A DNA stretch of 64,000 nt from Anaerococcus senegalensis JC48 (lineage in GTDB: Bacteria; Bacillota; Clostridia; Tissierellales; Peptoniphilaceae), in assembly GCF_000321005.1 (NCBI RefSeq), contig NZ_HE578907.1:483545-547544 (forward strand). Direction: 5' to 3'. The notes under the pieces were generated by a model. That model saw nothing but the letters and a program-made list of their open reading frames with translations. It was not told the DNA's origin and did not search any database. Of this stretch, positions 45,578-54,891 are shown piece by piece. The translations under genes and the position numbers were made by a program. Each line of letters starts with the position of its first letter. Position 1 is the stretch's first letter.

Positions 45578-45604
45578 GACTTCATTAAATTAAATTGCTA
45601 ATAT
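45576..45604 (+). promoter_or_regulatory. Promoter of the ABC exporter operon
   Basis: TTGACT (45576-45581), 17-base spacer, TAATAT (45599-45604). It overlaps the T-run of the preceding terminator. Confidence 0.7.
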
Positions 45605-45634
45605 TAAATTAGCATTAAAGAAAGGAGAAGAAAA

Positions 45635-45679
45635 ATGAACAGTAATATTAATAATAAAGAGGAGATTTGTAACTTGTAA
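45635..45679 (+). CDS. Possible 14-residue leader peptide
   Basis: ATG with AAAGGAG eight bases upstream, encoding MNSNINNKEEICNL and a TAA stop. It is the first ribosome site after the promoter. Its stop codon lies inside a long hairpin that precedes the exporter's SD, so ribosomes on this frame would disturb that hairpin. It could be a regulatory leader, a truncated gene or chance. Confidence 0.35.
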   Translation: MNSNINNKEEICNL

Positions 45680-45709
45680 GTGAGGAAAAGCTCCTTGACT
45701 TACTACAAA
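45666..45709 (+). promoter_or_regulatory. Long hairpin in the leader of the ABC operon
   Basis: TTTGTA (45666-45671) pairs with TACAAA (45704-45709) and GTAAGT (45676-45681) with ACTTAC (45698-45703), with an inner GGA/TCC and a 4-base bulge. It ends one base before AAGGAGG of the first exporter gene. Confidence 0.55.
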
Positions 45710-45717
45710 CAAGGAGG

Positions 45718-47478
45718 ATGCCGTTTAGGCTTTTTATGAAAGAATTAAAATATATTTTTAAATCAATGGCTAAGTATGAGCCAAGCATGTATTTATTAAT
45801 CATACTTTACTCCATATTTATAGGCTTAAAACCATTTATATGGATTATTTCGCCTGCCTACATATTGAAAAATTATCAAAATGGACTTGATTTTATGTTT
45901 GGCTTTTTTATTTTATTATTAGTCCTATCAACGATTATAAGTTTTTTTGAATCTTATATCATGGGTAATTACCGTATGAAAATGAATAATATTAGGTATA
46001 AATATATGAATATGGTAACAAAATACGCCCTCTACCTTCCCTATGAAGAAAAAATGAAAAAATCTGAATCCGAAAAAATAAATAGTGCCAATAAGGCTGT
46101 CGACAGTCCATTTTTAGGAGCAGGTGCTGTAATGATGACTATGCCAGAATTTTTAGCATCCCTAACTTCTATTGCAGGATTTTTGTGGATTTTTTTAAAA
46201 ATTGGTGGAATTTTTTTGGATTTGATAATAATTTTGACAATTATTTCAACCTTTATTGCAAATAAAATTCCTAGAGAATTTTCTAAATTTTGGAACGACC
46301 AAAATGAAAACTACAATAAATTTGCAAAATTAAATAATGAACTTAGGTCTCCCTTGTCAAAACAAGATATACTTATTTTCGATTTTATAAATGTCTTTAA
46401 AAGTTTTTACAAAAAAACCAACCAAGATAGAATAGCCTACCTAGTTAGAACAGATAAAAAAACTTTTAAAATTTATAGTCTTGTAAGACTTATTAATTTT
46501 ATTAGAGATGCTTTTATTATGTATTGGCTTATTACAAATCTTATGAGCGGAAATCTTGACCTTGGTGATTTTTATATTTATTTTACAGCAATTTTAGCTT
46601 TTGTTAATTTTAACAATTTGTTTATGTGGATCTTCAATGATTTTTTTGATAATCTTACAAGATTTAAAGCATTTTTTAAAATTATAAATCCTTATCAAAA
46701 ACAATTTGAAAATAGTAATTTACCAAAAAATTTGAAAATTGAACTAGTAAATTTATCATTTAAATATCCAAACTCTGATAAATATGTCCTAAAAAATATA
46801 AATCTAACAATTAATAATAATGAATCAATAGCCTTAGTTGGAGAAAATGGAGCTGGAAAATCTACTCTAGCTCTTATTCTTGCAGGTTTTTATAAGTCTT
46901 ATGAAGGGGAAATTTTTATTAATGATAAAAATTTCAAAAAACTAGATTATGATTATAATAGCTTGGTTTCAGCTGTCTTTCAAGATTCTCAAATTTTTCC
47001 ATTTTCTATTAAAGAAAATATTTTGTTAAATTATTCTAATAAAAATCTAGAAAAAACCTATGAGCTTACTCATTTGAATAAAATTATAGAGTCTTATGAC
47101 AAAAAAGATAAGCAAACTCTTCTTAGAATTTTAGATGATGATGGAGTTGATCTTTCTGGTGGACAAAAGCAAAAATTATATTTGGCAAGAAGTATTGAAA
47201 AAAATTCTTCAAAACTTTTAATTTTAGACGAACCCACTGCCCAACTTGATGCTCTTGCAGAAAGAGAATTATATACCTTGTATAATGATCTAACCAAGAA
47301 CAAATCTTCAATTTTTATATCTCATCGTCTAGCATCAACAAAATTTTGCAACAGAATAGTCTATCTAAAAGACGGAGAAATAAAATCTACCGGAAGTCAC
47401 GAAGAGCTTATGAAAAGCGATTCTGATTACAAAGATTTATACAATCTTCAAGCAAAAAATTATAAGGAGGAAGTATGA
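45718..47478 (+). CDS. ABC exporter half-transporter (permease-ATPase), subunit 1
   Basis: 586 residues: about six membrane segments (20-330) and an ATPase domain with Walker A GENGAGKST (about 376-384), Q-loop VFQDSQIFPF, signature LSGGQKQKLYLARS (about 478-491), Walker B LLILDEPTAQLD and H-loop ISHRLAS. The AAGGAGG touches the ATG at 45718 with no spacer; the next ATG (45736) is 18 bases from it, so the start is uncertain. It pairs with the next gene, overlapping by four bases, as a heterodimer. Substrate unknown (lipid, drug or peptide). Confidence 0.9.
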   Translation: MPFRLFMKELKYIFKSMAKYEPSMYLLIILYSIFIGLKPFIWIISPAYILKNYQNGLDFMFGFFILLLVLSTIISFFESYIMGNYRMKMNNIRYKYMNMVTKYALYLPYEEKMKKSESEKINSANKAVDSPFLGAGAVMMTMPEFLASLTSIAGFLWIFLKIGGIFLDLIIILTIISTFIANKIPREFSKFWNDQNENYNKFAKLNNELRSPLSKQDILIFDFINVFKSFYKKTNQDRIAYLVRTDKKTFKIYSLVRLINFIRDAFIMYWLITNLMSGNLDLGDFYIYFTAILAFVNFNNLFMWIFNDFFDNLTRFKAFFKIINPYQKQFENSNLPKNLKIELVNLSFKYPNSDKYVLKNINLTINNNESIALVGENGAGKSTLALILAGFYKSYEGEIFINDKNFKKLDYDYNSLVSAVFQDSQIFPFSIKENILLNYSNKNLEKTYELTHLNKIIESYDKKDKQTLLRILDDDGVDLSGGQKQKLYLARSIEKNSSKLLILDEPTAQLDALAERELYTLYNDLTKNKSSIFISHRLASTKFCNRIVYLKDGEIKSTGSHEELMKSDSDYKDLYNLQAKNYKEEV

Positions 47479-49235
47479 ATAATATTTTAAAATTATTAAA
47501 AAAAATAAATGAAATACACAAAAATTTCATCAAAAAATTTGTAATTTTTTCTCTTCTTATGGGAATACTTCCTCTTTTTTCTATTATTGCACCAAAATTA
47601 ATAATTGATGAAATATACGGACAAAAAAGATTAAAAATAATTTTTATAATCGCTTTTTTAGTTTTAATTTTTGATTTGATTAGGGGATTAGTTAATAAGT
47701 TAAATGCAAATTTACTCACGGAATCTTTTGAATCATTTTTTGATGTCTATACTTTTAAATTAAGTGAGAAAGCTATTAAGCTTCCAATAGAAAAATCTGA
47801 TAGTAAAAAAGTTCAAGATGAAATGGAAAAAGCTCATTATGCTATTTTCGAAATTTTTAAAATATATGATTTATTTGCAATAACAATAAACTCCACAATT
47901 ACAGGTGTTTTTTCTTTAGTAGTTCTTATGAACTTATCAGTTTTTGTTGTACTTATAGTACTTATTTTAATTCTTTTAAATAAAAAAATTGTAAAGCTAA
48001 TTAAGAAAAATGAATTAGACTACCAAAAAAATGATATACCAAAACTAAGGGCTTACAGATTTTTTATAAATTTTTCTCAAGATCACAGGTATTTTAAAGA
48101 TATAAAAATTTATAATGGAGAAGATTTTATTTTAAAAAAATCTGAAATTTTTCACCAAAAATTGGTCAAAAATTCAAGCGTTTATTATACAAAAAATGGG
48201 ATTTATGTTGGGCTTATGAATGTATTTTCTAATTTTTCTATACTTGCATCTTTGTTTTTTCTTGTAGTTAAGCTTATAGAAAAAGCTATAAGCCTTGCTG
48301 ATTTTACTTTATATTTTAACTCATTAATAAGTTTAATAAATGCAAGCAAGGAAATACAAAAAAATTATGCCCAAGTAATTGCCTTTAATGAGCAACTACA
48401 AAGTTTATTTGATTTTTTAAATCAAAAAGAAGAAAATTTTGATGAAGGAAAAATAACAAAAATAAACACAGAAAAAATCACTATTAAATTTGATAATGTT
48501 AGCTTTAAATATCCAAAATCTAAGGAAAATATTTTGGAAAATTGCTCTTTTGAAATTAAAAATGGAGAAACCGTAGCTCTTGTTGGGAAAAATGGTGCTG
48601 GAAAATCTACAATTGTAAAACTTTTGTGTAAATTTTATAAACCCACAAAAGGAAATATTTATATAAATGGGATCAATATAAATGATATTGATACAAAAAC
48701 ATATTACAAAATCCTCTCCCCAACTTTTCAAGATTTTAGATTATTTCCATTTAGAATTTCTGAAAATATTTCAGCAAATTTATTAGATGAGATTACAAAT
48801 TATCAAAGAGAAAAAATGGATGAATCTTTTTATCTTTTAAATTTGAAATCTTGGATAGAAAAGCTTGTAAATAAAGAAGATACATTCTTAACTTTTCTTT
48901 TTTCAAAAGATTCTGTCGAGCCTTCTGGTGGAATTGGGCAAAAACTTGCTCTTTCAAGGTCTATGGTACACGAAGGAAAATTTTTTATAATGGATGAGCC
49001 AACAAGTGCTCTTGATCCAAGAAGTGAACAAGAAATTTTTGAAAAAATGCTGGATATTTCAAAAGGACAAACTTCGCTTTTTATTTCTCACAGGCTTTCA
49101 TCAACAAAATATGCTGATAGGATTATTGTTTGTGATAATAAAAAAATTACAGAAAATGGGAATCATGAAAAGCTAATGAAAGATGATGGACTTTATAAAA
49201 AAATGTATTTAAGCCAAGCAAAACTTTATGATTAA
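47475..49235 (+). CDS. ABC exporter half-transporter (permease-ATPase), subunit 2
   Basis: 586 residues, about six membrane segments then an ATPase domain with Walker A GKNGAGKST (about 372-380), signature region VEPSGGIGQKLALSRS and Walker B FFIMDEPTSALD, H-loop FISHRLSS. The signature reads PSGGI in place of LSGGQ, so one of the two ATP sites of the heterodimer is degenerate. The SD AAGGAGG lies in the end of the first gene. About the same length as its partner but clearly diverged from it. Confidence 0.9.
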   Translation: MNNILKLLKKINEIHKNFIKKFVIFSLLMGILPLFSIIAPKLIIDEIYGQKRLKIIFIIAFLVLIFDLIRGLVNKLNANLLTESFESFFDVYTFKLSEKAIKLPIEKSDSKKVQDEMEKAHYAIFEIFKIYDLFAITINSTITGVFSLVVLMNLSVFVVLIVLILILLNKKIVKLIKKNELDYQKNDIPKLRAYRFFINFSQDHRYFKDIKIYNGEDFILKKSEIFHQKLVKNSSVYYTKNGIYVGLMNVFSNFSILASLFFLVVKLIEKAISLADFTLYFNSLISLINASKEIQKNYAQVIAFNEQLQSLFDFLNQKEENFDEGKITKINTEKITIKFDNVSFKYPKSKENILENCSFEIKNGETVALVGKNGAGKSTIVKLLCKFYKPTKGNIYINGININDIDTKTYYKILSPTFQDFRLFPFRISENISANLLDEITNYQREKMDESFYLLNLKSWIEKLVNKEDTFLTFLFSKDSVEPSGGIGQKLALSRSMVHEGKFFIMDEPTSALDPRSEQEIFEKMLDISKGQTSLFISHRLSSTKYADRIIVCDNKKITENGNHEKLMKDDGLYKKMYLSQAKLYD

Positions 49236-49327
49236 TATAATTTATTACAATAAGAGACTATTCTGGTATTGTAATTTTGTTGAATTAATGTAGTATCTTA
49301 TTAAGAAAAATGAAAGAGGTATGAAAA

Positions 49328-50509
49328 ATGAAAAAGAAAAGCTTTTTCAATTCATTAGTTTTTAAACTAGCAATGGGAATTATTGTAGGAATTTTTGTTG
49401 GACAAATTTCAAATGAATCTGCAAGTTTGGTAGTTAGTTCTATAAAAACAATTCATGGTGATTTGATTGGCTATATTGTCCCTTTGATTATTCTAGGTTT
49501 TGTTACACCTGCAATTGTTTCACTGAAAGAAAATGCAGGATAAATATTAACTGCAACACTTTTAATCTGCTATATTTCATCAGTTGGTGCAGGAACTTTT
49601 AGTTTTTTGGCTGGAAAAGTTATTATTCCTCATTTAAATATAGCATCAAATGTAGTAGGAGCAAAAGAAATTCCAGAATCTATTTTTAAATTAACAATAG
49701 ATCCGATAATGCCAGTAATGACTGCTCTTGTTACATCAATAATTTTTGGAATTGCTGTAATCCTAACTAATTCTCAAACTTGAGAAAATTTACTATTAGA
49801 GTTTAACAATATAGTTTTAAAAATAGTAGATCTTATTGTAATTAATATGCTACCTTTTTATATAGTATCAACTTTTGCGGTTTTATCTTATGAATGAGTA
49901 GTTTTACAAGAATTGCCAGTATTTTTAAAAATAATTCTAATAGTAATTGTTGGCCACCTTATTTGGTTGACGCTTTTATATTCTTTGGGAGGATTATTTT
50001 CAAAAACAAATCTAAAAGAAGTTTTTGGTAATTATTTTCCAGCATACCTAACAGCTTTAGGAACAATGTCATCAGCAGCAAGCCTTTCAGTTGCTTTAAA
50101 ATGTGCTAGAAAATCAAAAACATTAGATCCTAAAATTAGAGATTTTGTAATACCACTTTGCTCTAATACTCATCTTTGTGGGTCAGTACTGACAGAAGTA
50201 TTTTTTGTAATGACAGTTTCACAAATTCTAACAGGACAGTTGCCATCAACTGCAAACATGATTGTATTTATTGACCTACTAGGAATTTTTGCGATAGCAG
50301 CTCCTGGAGTTCCTGGAGGAACAGTAGTTGCTAGTTTAGGATTAATTATTTCTGTTTTAGGATTCAATGATACAGGAACAGCCCTAATGCTTTCTATCTT
50401 TGTTCTTCAAGATTCTTTCGGGACAGCTTGTAATGTTACAGGTGATGGAGCAATTGCACTTATTGTTACAGGAATTTTTGATAGAGTTCCTAATAAAGAA
50501 AAAAATTAG
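49328..50509 (+). pseudogene. Dicarboxylate/amino acid:cation symporter (DAACS) with three in-frame stops
   Basis: One continuous reading frame of 393 codons broken only by stops: TAA at 49541-49543, TGA at 49781-49783 and TGA at 49895-49897; no frameshift. Translation reads MKKKSFFNSLVFKLAMGI, then LTATLLICYISSVGAGTF, later NTHLCGSVLTEVFFVMTVSQ (shown in part) and ACNVTGDGAIALIVTG at the C-terminus, matching Na+/H+-coupled glutamate/dicarboxylate symporters. The stops are explained by single changes (for example AAA to TAA, GGA or TGG to TGA). The part from 49913 remains open but could not make a working carrier. Confidence 0.88.
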
Positions 50510-50549
50510 ATTTAATATTATTGATTCTAAATAAATATAGTAAGATTAA

Positions 50550-50588
50550 AAAAACACTAGGTAAAATTATATTTCATCTAGTGTTTAA
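50550..50588. terminator. Bidirectional terminator
   Basis: AAACACTAG / CTAGTGTTT with an extended imperfect inner stem, flanked by A- and T-runs, between the symporter pseudogene and a convergent small gene. Confidence 0.8.
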
Positions 50589-50593
50589 TTTTT

Positions 50594-50905
50594 TTATTTA
50601 ATATTATGTTTTTCCATTTTTTCTCTAAAAAGATTAGTTATAATTTCTCTAAGCTCTTCTTTCTCTTTTTCTGGTAAATCTCCAGGTTTTTTTGCTATTT
50701 CATAAAGATCAGGATGTTCATTTGCAATTTTTTCTACTGCTTTTGTTGTAGAATGTTTCCTAACAAAAAAAGGAATCTTTTTAATCCATTCTTCTGGAAC
50801 AAGAGAAAGTATTTTATCTCCTGCTTCCTTATCGCTAATTTGAGCAGTAGAAAGTCCTTTTTCTATTTGAGCTTGGTCTTTTTCCTTAAAATCTTTTAAT
50901 TTCAT
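50594..50905 (-). CDS. Small hypothetical protein
   Basis: 103 residues from the ATG at 50905 (SD AAAGGAG, seven bases); an ATG six codons upstream lacks an SD. Highly charged and helical, with EEWIKKIPFFVRKHSTTKAV (about 44-63, shown in part) and an acidic-basic C-terminal helix ending EKMEKHNIK. No Cys, no membrane segment, no signal peptide. Not recognised. Monocistronic with its own terminator, so probably a real gene. Confidence 0.65.
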   Translation of the reverse strand: MKLKDFKEKDQAQIEKGLSTAQISDKEAGDKILSLVPEEWIKKIPFFVRKHSTTKAVEKIANEHPDLYEIAKKPGDLPEKEKEELREIITNLFREKMEKHNIK

Positions 50906-51072
50906 TATTACTCCTTTATCCACGCTATTTTAAATTCCATTTAAAATTATAAATTTAAAAATTTCAAAGTATCTACAAGTAATTTATAATTAAAATATAC
51001 TTTAATAAAATTAATATATCAAATTTATTAAATAATTCTCAAATCACTATAAAAACTTACCTTATTCTAAAA

Positions 51073-52626
51073 TTATTTAGAAATATTAGGAGCTTTACCT
51101 TCAAGTCTCATTTTATTTAATCGCGAAACTGCATATTTTTCTATTTCCTTAGGACACCTAGCTTTCTTTTTCATTTTTGTTTTACCAAAAATATTAGTGT
51201 ATGATCCATCTGCCCAAAATATATTTCTTTTAAAATATGCTGTTAAAAGAGCGTAAAGTGGATTTAATAGATTTACAAATGCAAAAGGAAAATAATATAT
51301 AGGGCTAACTCCTAAAGTTTTCATTTGATATGCACCACAAGCAGTCCATGGAAACATTACTGCCCACAATGTACCGGCATCTTCCAAAGTTCTTGAAAGA
51401 TAATTTCTTGAAAGACCCATCTCATCATACTTATCTTCATAAAGTGGAGCTGGAACCCCTATTCCTAAAAATTGATCACACATAGTTGCATCGCAAAAAA
51501 TTGAAGTTGTCATAGTTGTAAATACAAGTCCACCAATGGAATTGATTTTTTCTTTTAATTTTGAAAATAGTTTTTCTATAACTCCTGATTTTTCCAAAGC
51601 TCCTCCAAAAGAAACAGCCAATAAAATCAAATTTATAGTCCACATTTGATTGTCCATTCCACCTTTAGCAAGCGCTTGATCTACAAAATTATTTCCAGTT
51701 TCAATTTCAGGTCCATAGTGTAGGATAGAAAATATTTCGGCAAGTGTCTTTGTTTCTTGAAAAATTTGAGAAAAAATAATTCCAACAAATACAGATATCA
51801 TTACACCAGCCAGTCCTTCAATTCTTAGTACACATACAAAGACTATTATTAAAATAGGAAGTAAAACTAAAGGATTTAAATTGAAATTATTTGCGAGTGA
51901 TGTTTTTATTCCTTCAGCAACTGAAGGATCATAATTAATAACATTTGCTCTTAGTCCTAACATTGTGTATATAAAAAGTGAAATTATAAAAACAGGACCA
52001 GTTGAAGAAACCATTGCTCTTACGTGGTCAAATAAATCAGTTTTAGAAACTGCTGCAGCTAGATTTGTAGTATCAGATAAAGGAGAAAATTTATCTCCTA
52101 TATATGCACCTGAAATTACCATTCCTGCAGTAATTGCAGGATTTATTCCAAGACCTTGACCAATAGTCATAAAAGCTATTCCAATAGTTGCTGTAGCAGT
52201 CCAAGAAGAACCACATGCAAGACCAACAATTCCCGTAATAATACAACCAATCGGTAAAAATAATTTTGGATTTAAAAATTCTAGTCCATAATAAATTAAA
52301 GCAGGAATAGTTCCACTAATCATAAATGAAGAAATTAATAAACCAACAGTCAATAAAATTAAAATTGCGTCTAAAGTTGTAGTAATTCTATCAATCATTC
52401 CTGAAAGCATTTCTTTAAATGAATAACCACATTTCATTCCAACTAAACACGATATAATAATTCCACAAATTAAAGGCATATGGGCACTATCATAGATAGA
52501 CTCTAATTTTCCATTAACTTCTTTTTTTGCAAAAACAAATATATAAATCATTAATGAAACCATAGTAATAATTGGTAAAATAGCTTCAATATATGAAGGA
52601 AGTCTAATTGATTTATTTTTTTTCAT
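51073..52626 (-). CDS. NhaC-family Na+/H+ antiporter-like transporter
   Basis: 517 residues, about 12 membrane segments. GLACGSSWTATATIGIAFM (about 143-161), DKFSPLSDTTNLA (about 178-190) and DATMCDQFLGIG (about 378-389) match NhaC carriers (Na+/H+ or malate-Na+ type in characterised members). Only weakly similar to the lysine-riboswitch transporter at 39.7-41.3 kb, and no riboswitch is present upstream. Confidence 0.9.
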   Translation of the reverse strand: MKKNKSIRLPSYIEAILPIITMVSLMIYIFVFAKKEVNGKLESIYDSAHMPLICGIIISCLVGMKCGYSFKEMLSGMIDRITTTLDAILILLTVGLLISSFMISGTIPALIYYGLEFLNPKLFLPIGCIITGIVGLACGSSWTATATIGIAFMTIGQGLGINPAITAGMVISGAYIGDKFSPLSDTTNLAAAVSKTDLFDHVRAMVSSTGPVFIISLFIYTMLGLRANVINYDPSVAEGIKTSLANNFNLNPLVLLPILIIVFVCVLRIEGLAGVMISVFVGIIFSQIFQETKTLAEIFSILHYGPEIETGNNFVDQALAKGGMDNQMWTINLILLAVSFGGALEKSGVIEKLFSKLKEKINSIGGLVFTTMTTSIFCDATMCDQFLGIGVPAPLYEDKYDEMGLSRNYLSRTLEDAGTLWAVMFPWTACGAYQMKTLGVSPIYYFPFAFVNLLNPLYALLTAYFKRNIFWADGSYTNIFGKTKMKKKARCPKEIEKYAVSRLNKMRLEGKAPNISK

Positions 52627-52791
52627 TATTTTCTCCTTTTTGTTAATTATTTAAATAAAATTAAATGTTAATTTTTATCATAGAATTATTCTATAATATA
52701 ATAAATAATTTGTCAATTTATCCTCTATTTAATTTTATATATTATTATGATAAAGTAAATACAAATAATAGACTATTTTATTAAATTTTAA

Positions 52792-52832
52792 CAAAAAACA
52801 CCTAAAACATTTTTTTGTTATAGGTGTTTAAT
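52792..52832 (-). terminator. Terminator after the CDF pseudogene
   Basis: AAACACCTA / TAGGTGTTT with inner ACA/TGT, T-run on the minus strand. Confidence 0.8.
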
Positions 52833-52859
52833 AATTTTTAGTATTCTAATACAAATATT

Positions 52860-53993
52860 TTAAAGATCAAGGTCTGCTACAATTTGTATTGTATAATCAG
52901 GATAAAGTTTCCCTATTTCTTTTTTGATTTTTTTTATAGCATCTTCCGATTTTATATCAAAACTCAATACTACATCAAATCTCATTGTTTTTATTTTTGT
53001 ATCTGCATAAAAACCATGCACTTGTAATGCCCAATCATTTTTTAAAATTTCCTTTTCAACTGTATTTCTAATTTTGCTTGCTTGTTTATTTTTTGTATTA
53101 AATGAATAAATACCAAGTGCTATTAAAATAATTCCTGTTTTTTTATATATCTCATATTGTAATTTTCTTGTTAATTCATCAACTTCGTCTACCTGCATTG
53201 TATCTTCAAGTTCAACGTATGCTGAAGCATAATATTTATTTGGACCATAATTAAATAAAGCTAAATCATATACTCCAATAACTACCTCTTCTCTACTTAT
53301 AATATTTTTTAATGTTTTTACTTTATTACTATCTGCTCTATGTCCGATTAAATCATCGATTGTTGATCCAATCATCTCAAATCCAGCTTTTATCATAAAT
53401 ATTGAAATTATTATTCCTACATATGCTTCTAAAGAAATATTAAAAACAATGTAAATTATAGCTGAAACAAAAACTGAAAATGATAAAATAGAGTCAAACA
53501 TTGAGTCTTTTCCAGAAGCTATTAATGCTGTAGAGTTTACTTTCTCCCCTTGTTCTTTGACATATTTCCCTAGTATATATTTTACAATTACTGCCAAAGC
53601 TATTATAAAAATTGAAAGTTTAGTATAAGAAGCTTGACTTGGATTAATTATTTTTTTTATACATTCAACTAGGGATGTTATACCTGCATAAAGAACAAGT
53701 GCAGATATAACCATAGATTACAAATACTCTATTCTACCATAACCCATTGGATGCTTTTTGTCAGGAGATTTGCTTGCAAATTTTTCACCTATAATAGTAA
53801 CAATTGATGATAAAGCATCTGATAAATTATTTACTGCATCCAAAGTCAAAGCAATTGAATTTACAAAGACTCCTAGTATAGCTTTAAAAACCGCCAAGAA
53901 AACATTAGTTAAAATTCCAATAATACTTGTTTTTACAATTACTTCTCCACGGTTTTTAGCAAATGATGTAATATCATTATTTTCATTAGACAT
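52860..53993 (-). pseudogene. Cation diffusion facilitator (CDF) transporter with one in-frame stop
   Basis: A single frame of 377 codons with one TAA at 53718-53720 and no frameshift. Before it: MSNENNDITSFAKNRGEV, helix 1-2 and the metal site DAVNNLSDA, ending HPMGYGRIEYL. After it: SMVISALVLYAGITSLVE and the cytosolic dimerisation domain. Homologues read through this position, so a change such as TCA to TAA is likely. The start at 53993 has GAGGTC upstream. Both halves have lost function if no read-through occurs. The substrate would be Zn2+, Fe2+, Mn2+ or Cd2+. Confidence 0.85.
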
Positions 53994-54005
53994 TTTTGAC
54001 CTCAC

Positions 54006-54215
54006 TTTAGATTAGTTTTTTTATAAATATTTATTAAATTTTAACTTAGAAATAATTAAAATAAAAAATTTAACTTTATTTAAGAATAAAATATATTTTT
54101 ACTAATTATTTCTAATTATTTATTAATAATTTACTCTATATCAATATATATACAATTAATGATCAAAAATTTACAGGTATCAATAAATTAATAAGTTTAA
54201 ATATTTTTTTAATTT
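54006..54215. other. A+T-rich interval without recognisable genes
   Basis: Nothing found beyond A/T runs; it lies upstream of the CDF pseudogene and probably contains its promoter. Confidence 0.5.
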
Positions 54216-54402
54216 TTATTTTACAATAACTTTTAAAGATTTAAATAAAAAGTAAAATCCTAATGCCATCAATATATGAAATACTCCTGCAATTCCTGAA
54301 ATTGACATATCCATTGCTTTTGTCAATTGGCTTATATTAACTTGTGTTAAATCGCCTATATATTTTAAATAATTTTCAAAAAATATAGGCGGGTTTATTT
54401 TA
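54216..54402 (-). pseudogene. C-terminal remnant of a membrane protein
   Basis: An open stretch of about 62 codons with no start codon, directly after the hotdog gene and in a different frame from it. It reads NPPIFFENYLKYIGDL, then GIAGVFHILMALGFYFLFKSL (a membrane helix, shown in part) and stops. It resembles the end of a polytopic transporter, but which one cannot be told. Confidence 0.4.
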
Positions 54403-54882
54403 CATATTATCTTTTACTGCTACTGCAACCATTTTTGCTTTTGCTCGAATTTCTCCCTTGGCTATCATTTCCATATTTACAATTGCTTTTCTTTGTCCAA
54501 GTTCTTCAAGTTTTGCTATCACTTCAATTTCTTCATTCATAGGAGTTGGCTTTTTAAAATCAACTTCAAGTCTTGCTGTTATAAATCTTCCAATTATCGT
54601 ATTCTTATCAAATACCAACCCTTTATTGATATGAGCAAAATATGCCGCTGATGCTGTTCCATGACAATCAAAAATCATTGCAATCATTCCTCCAAATAAA
54701 TTTTGAGGAACTCCTCCTGTATAGATTTCATATGGAATAATTTTTGCCATAACAGTTTTTTTATCCTCGCTTGGAAAAGATTTTAAATGTAAACCATGGT
54801 CATTTTTGGGACCACATCCCCAACAATATTGAAATCTTTCACCATAAGTTTCTTGTATAGAAATTTTTTTTACATCTTTCAT
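54400..54882 (-). CDS. Hotdog-fold thioesterase (PaaI/YbgC-like)
   Basis: 160 residues. YCWGCGPKNDHGLHLK (about 19-34), NLFGGMIAMIFDCHGTAS (about 62-79, hotdog helix with an Asp) and a long C-terminal strand region with RAKAKMVAVAV are typical of PaaI-like acyl-CoA thioesterases. SD AAGGAG seven bases before the ATG. Upstream a decayed gene, downstream a membrane-protein remnant. Acyl-CoA substrate unknown. Confidence 0.85.
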   Translation of the reverse strand: MKDVKKISIQETYGERFQYCWGCGPKNDHGLHLKSFPSEDKKTVMAKIIPYEIYTGGVPQNLFGGMIAMIFDCHGTASAAYFAHINKGLVFDKNTIIGRFITARLEVDFKKPTPMNEEIEVIAKLEELGQRKAIVNMEMIAKGEIRAKAKMVAVAVKDNM

Positions 54883-54891
54883 AAAAACTCC

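Noticed and set aside
45635..45679. Short frame as a bacteriocin or pheromone precursor for the ABC exporter
   Set aside because: Only 14 residues, no double-glycine or Cys-rich core, and its stop is in a hairpin, so a leader role is likelier.
49781..49897. Recoding of TGA as tryptophan in the symporter or peptidase-like genes
   Set aside because: Tryptophan is encoded by TGG throughout the window, a TAA and a TAG also interrupt these genes, and no suppressor tRNA is seen.
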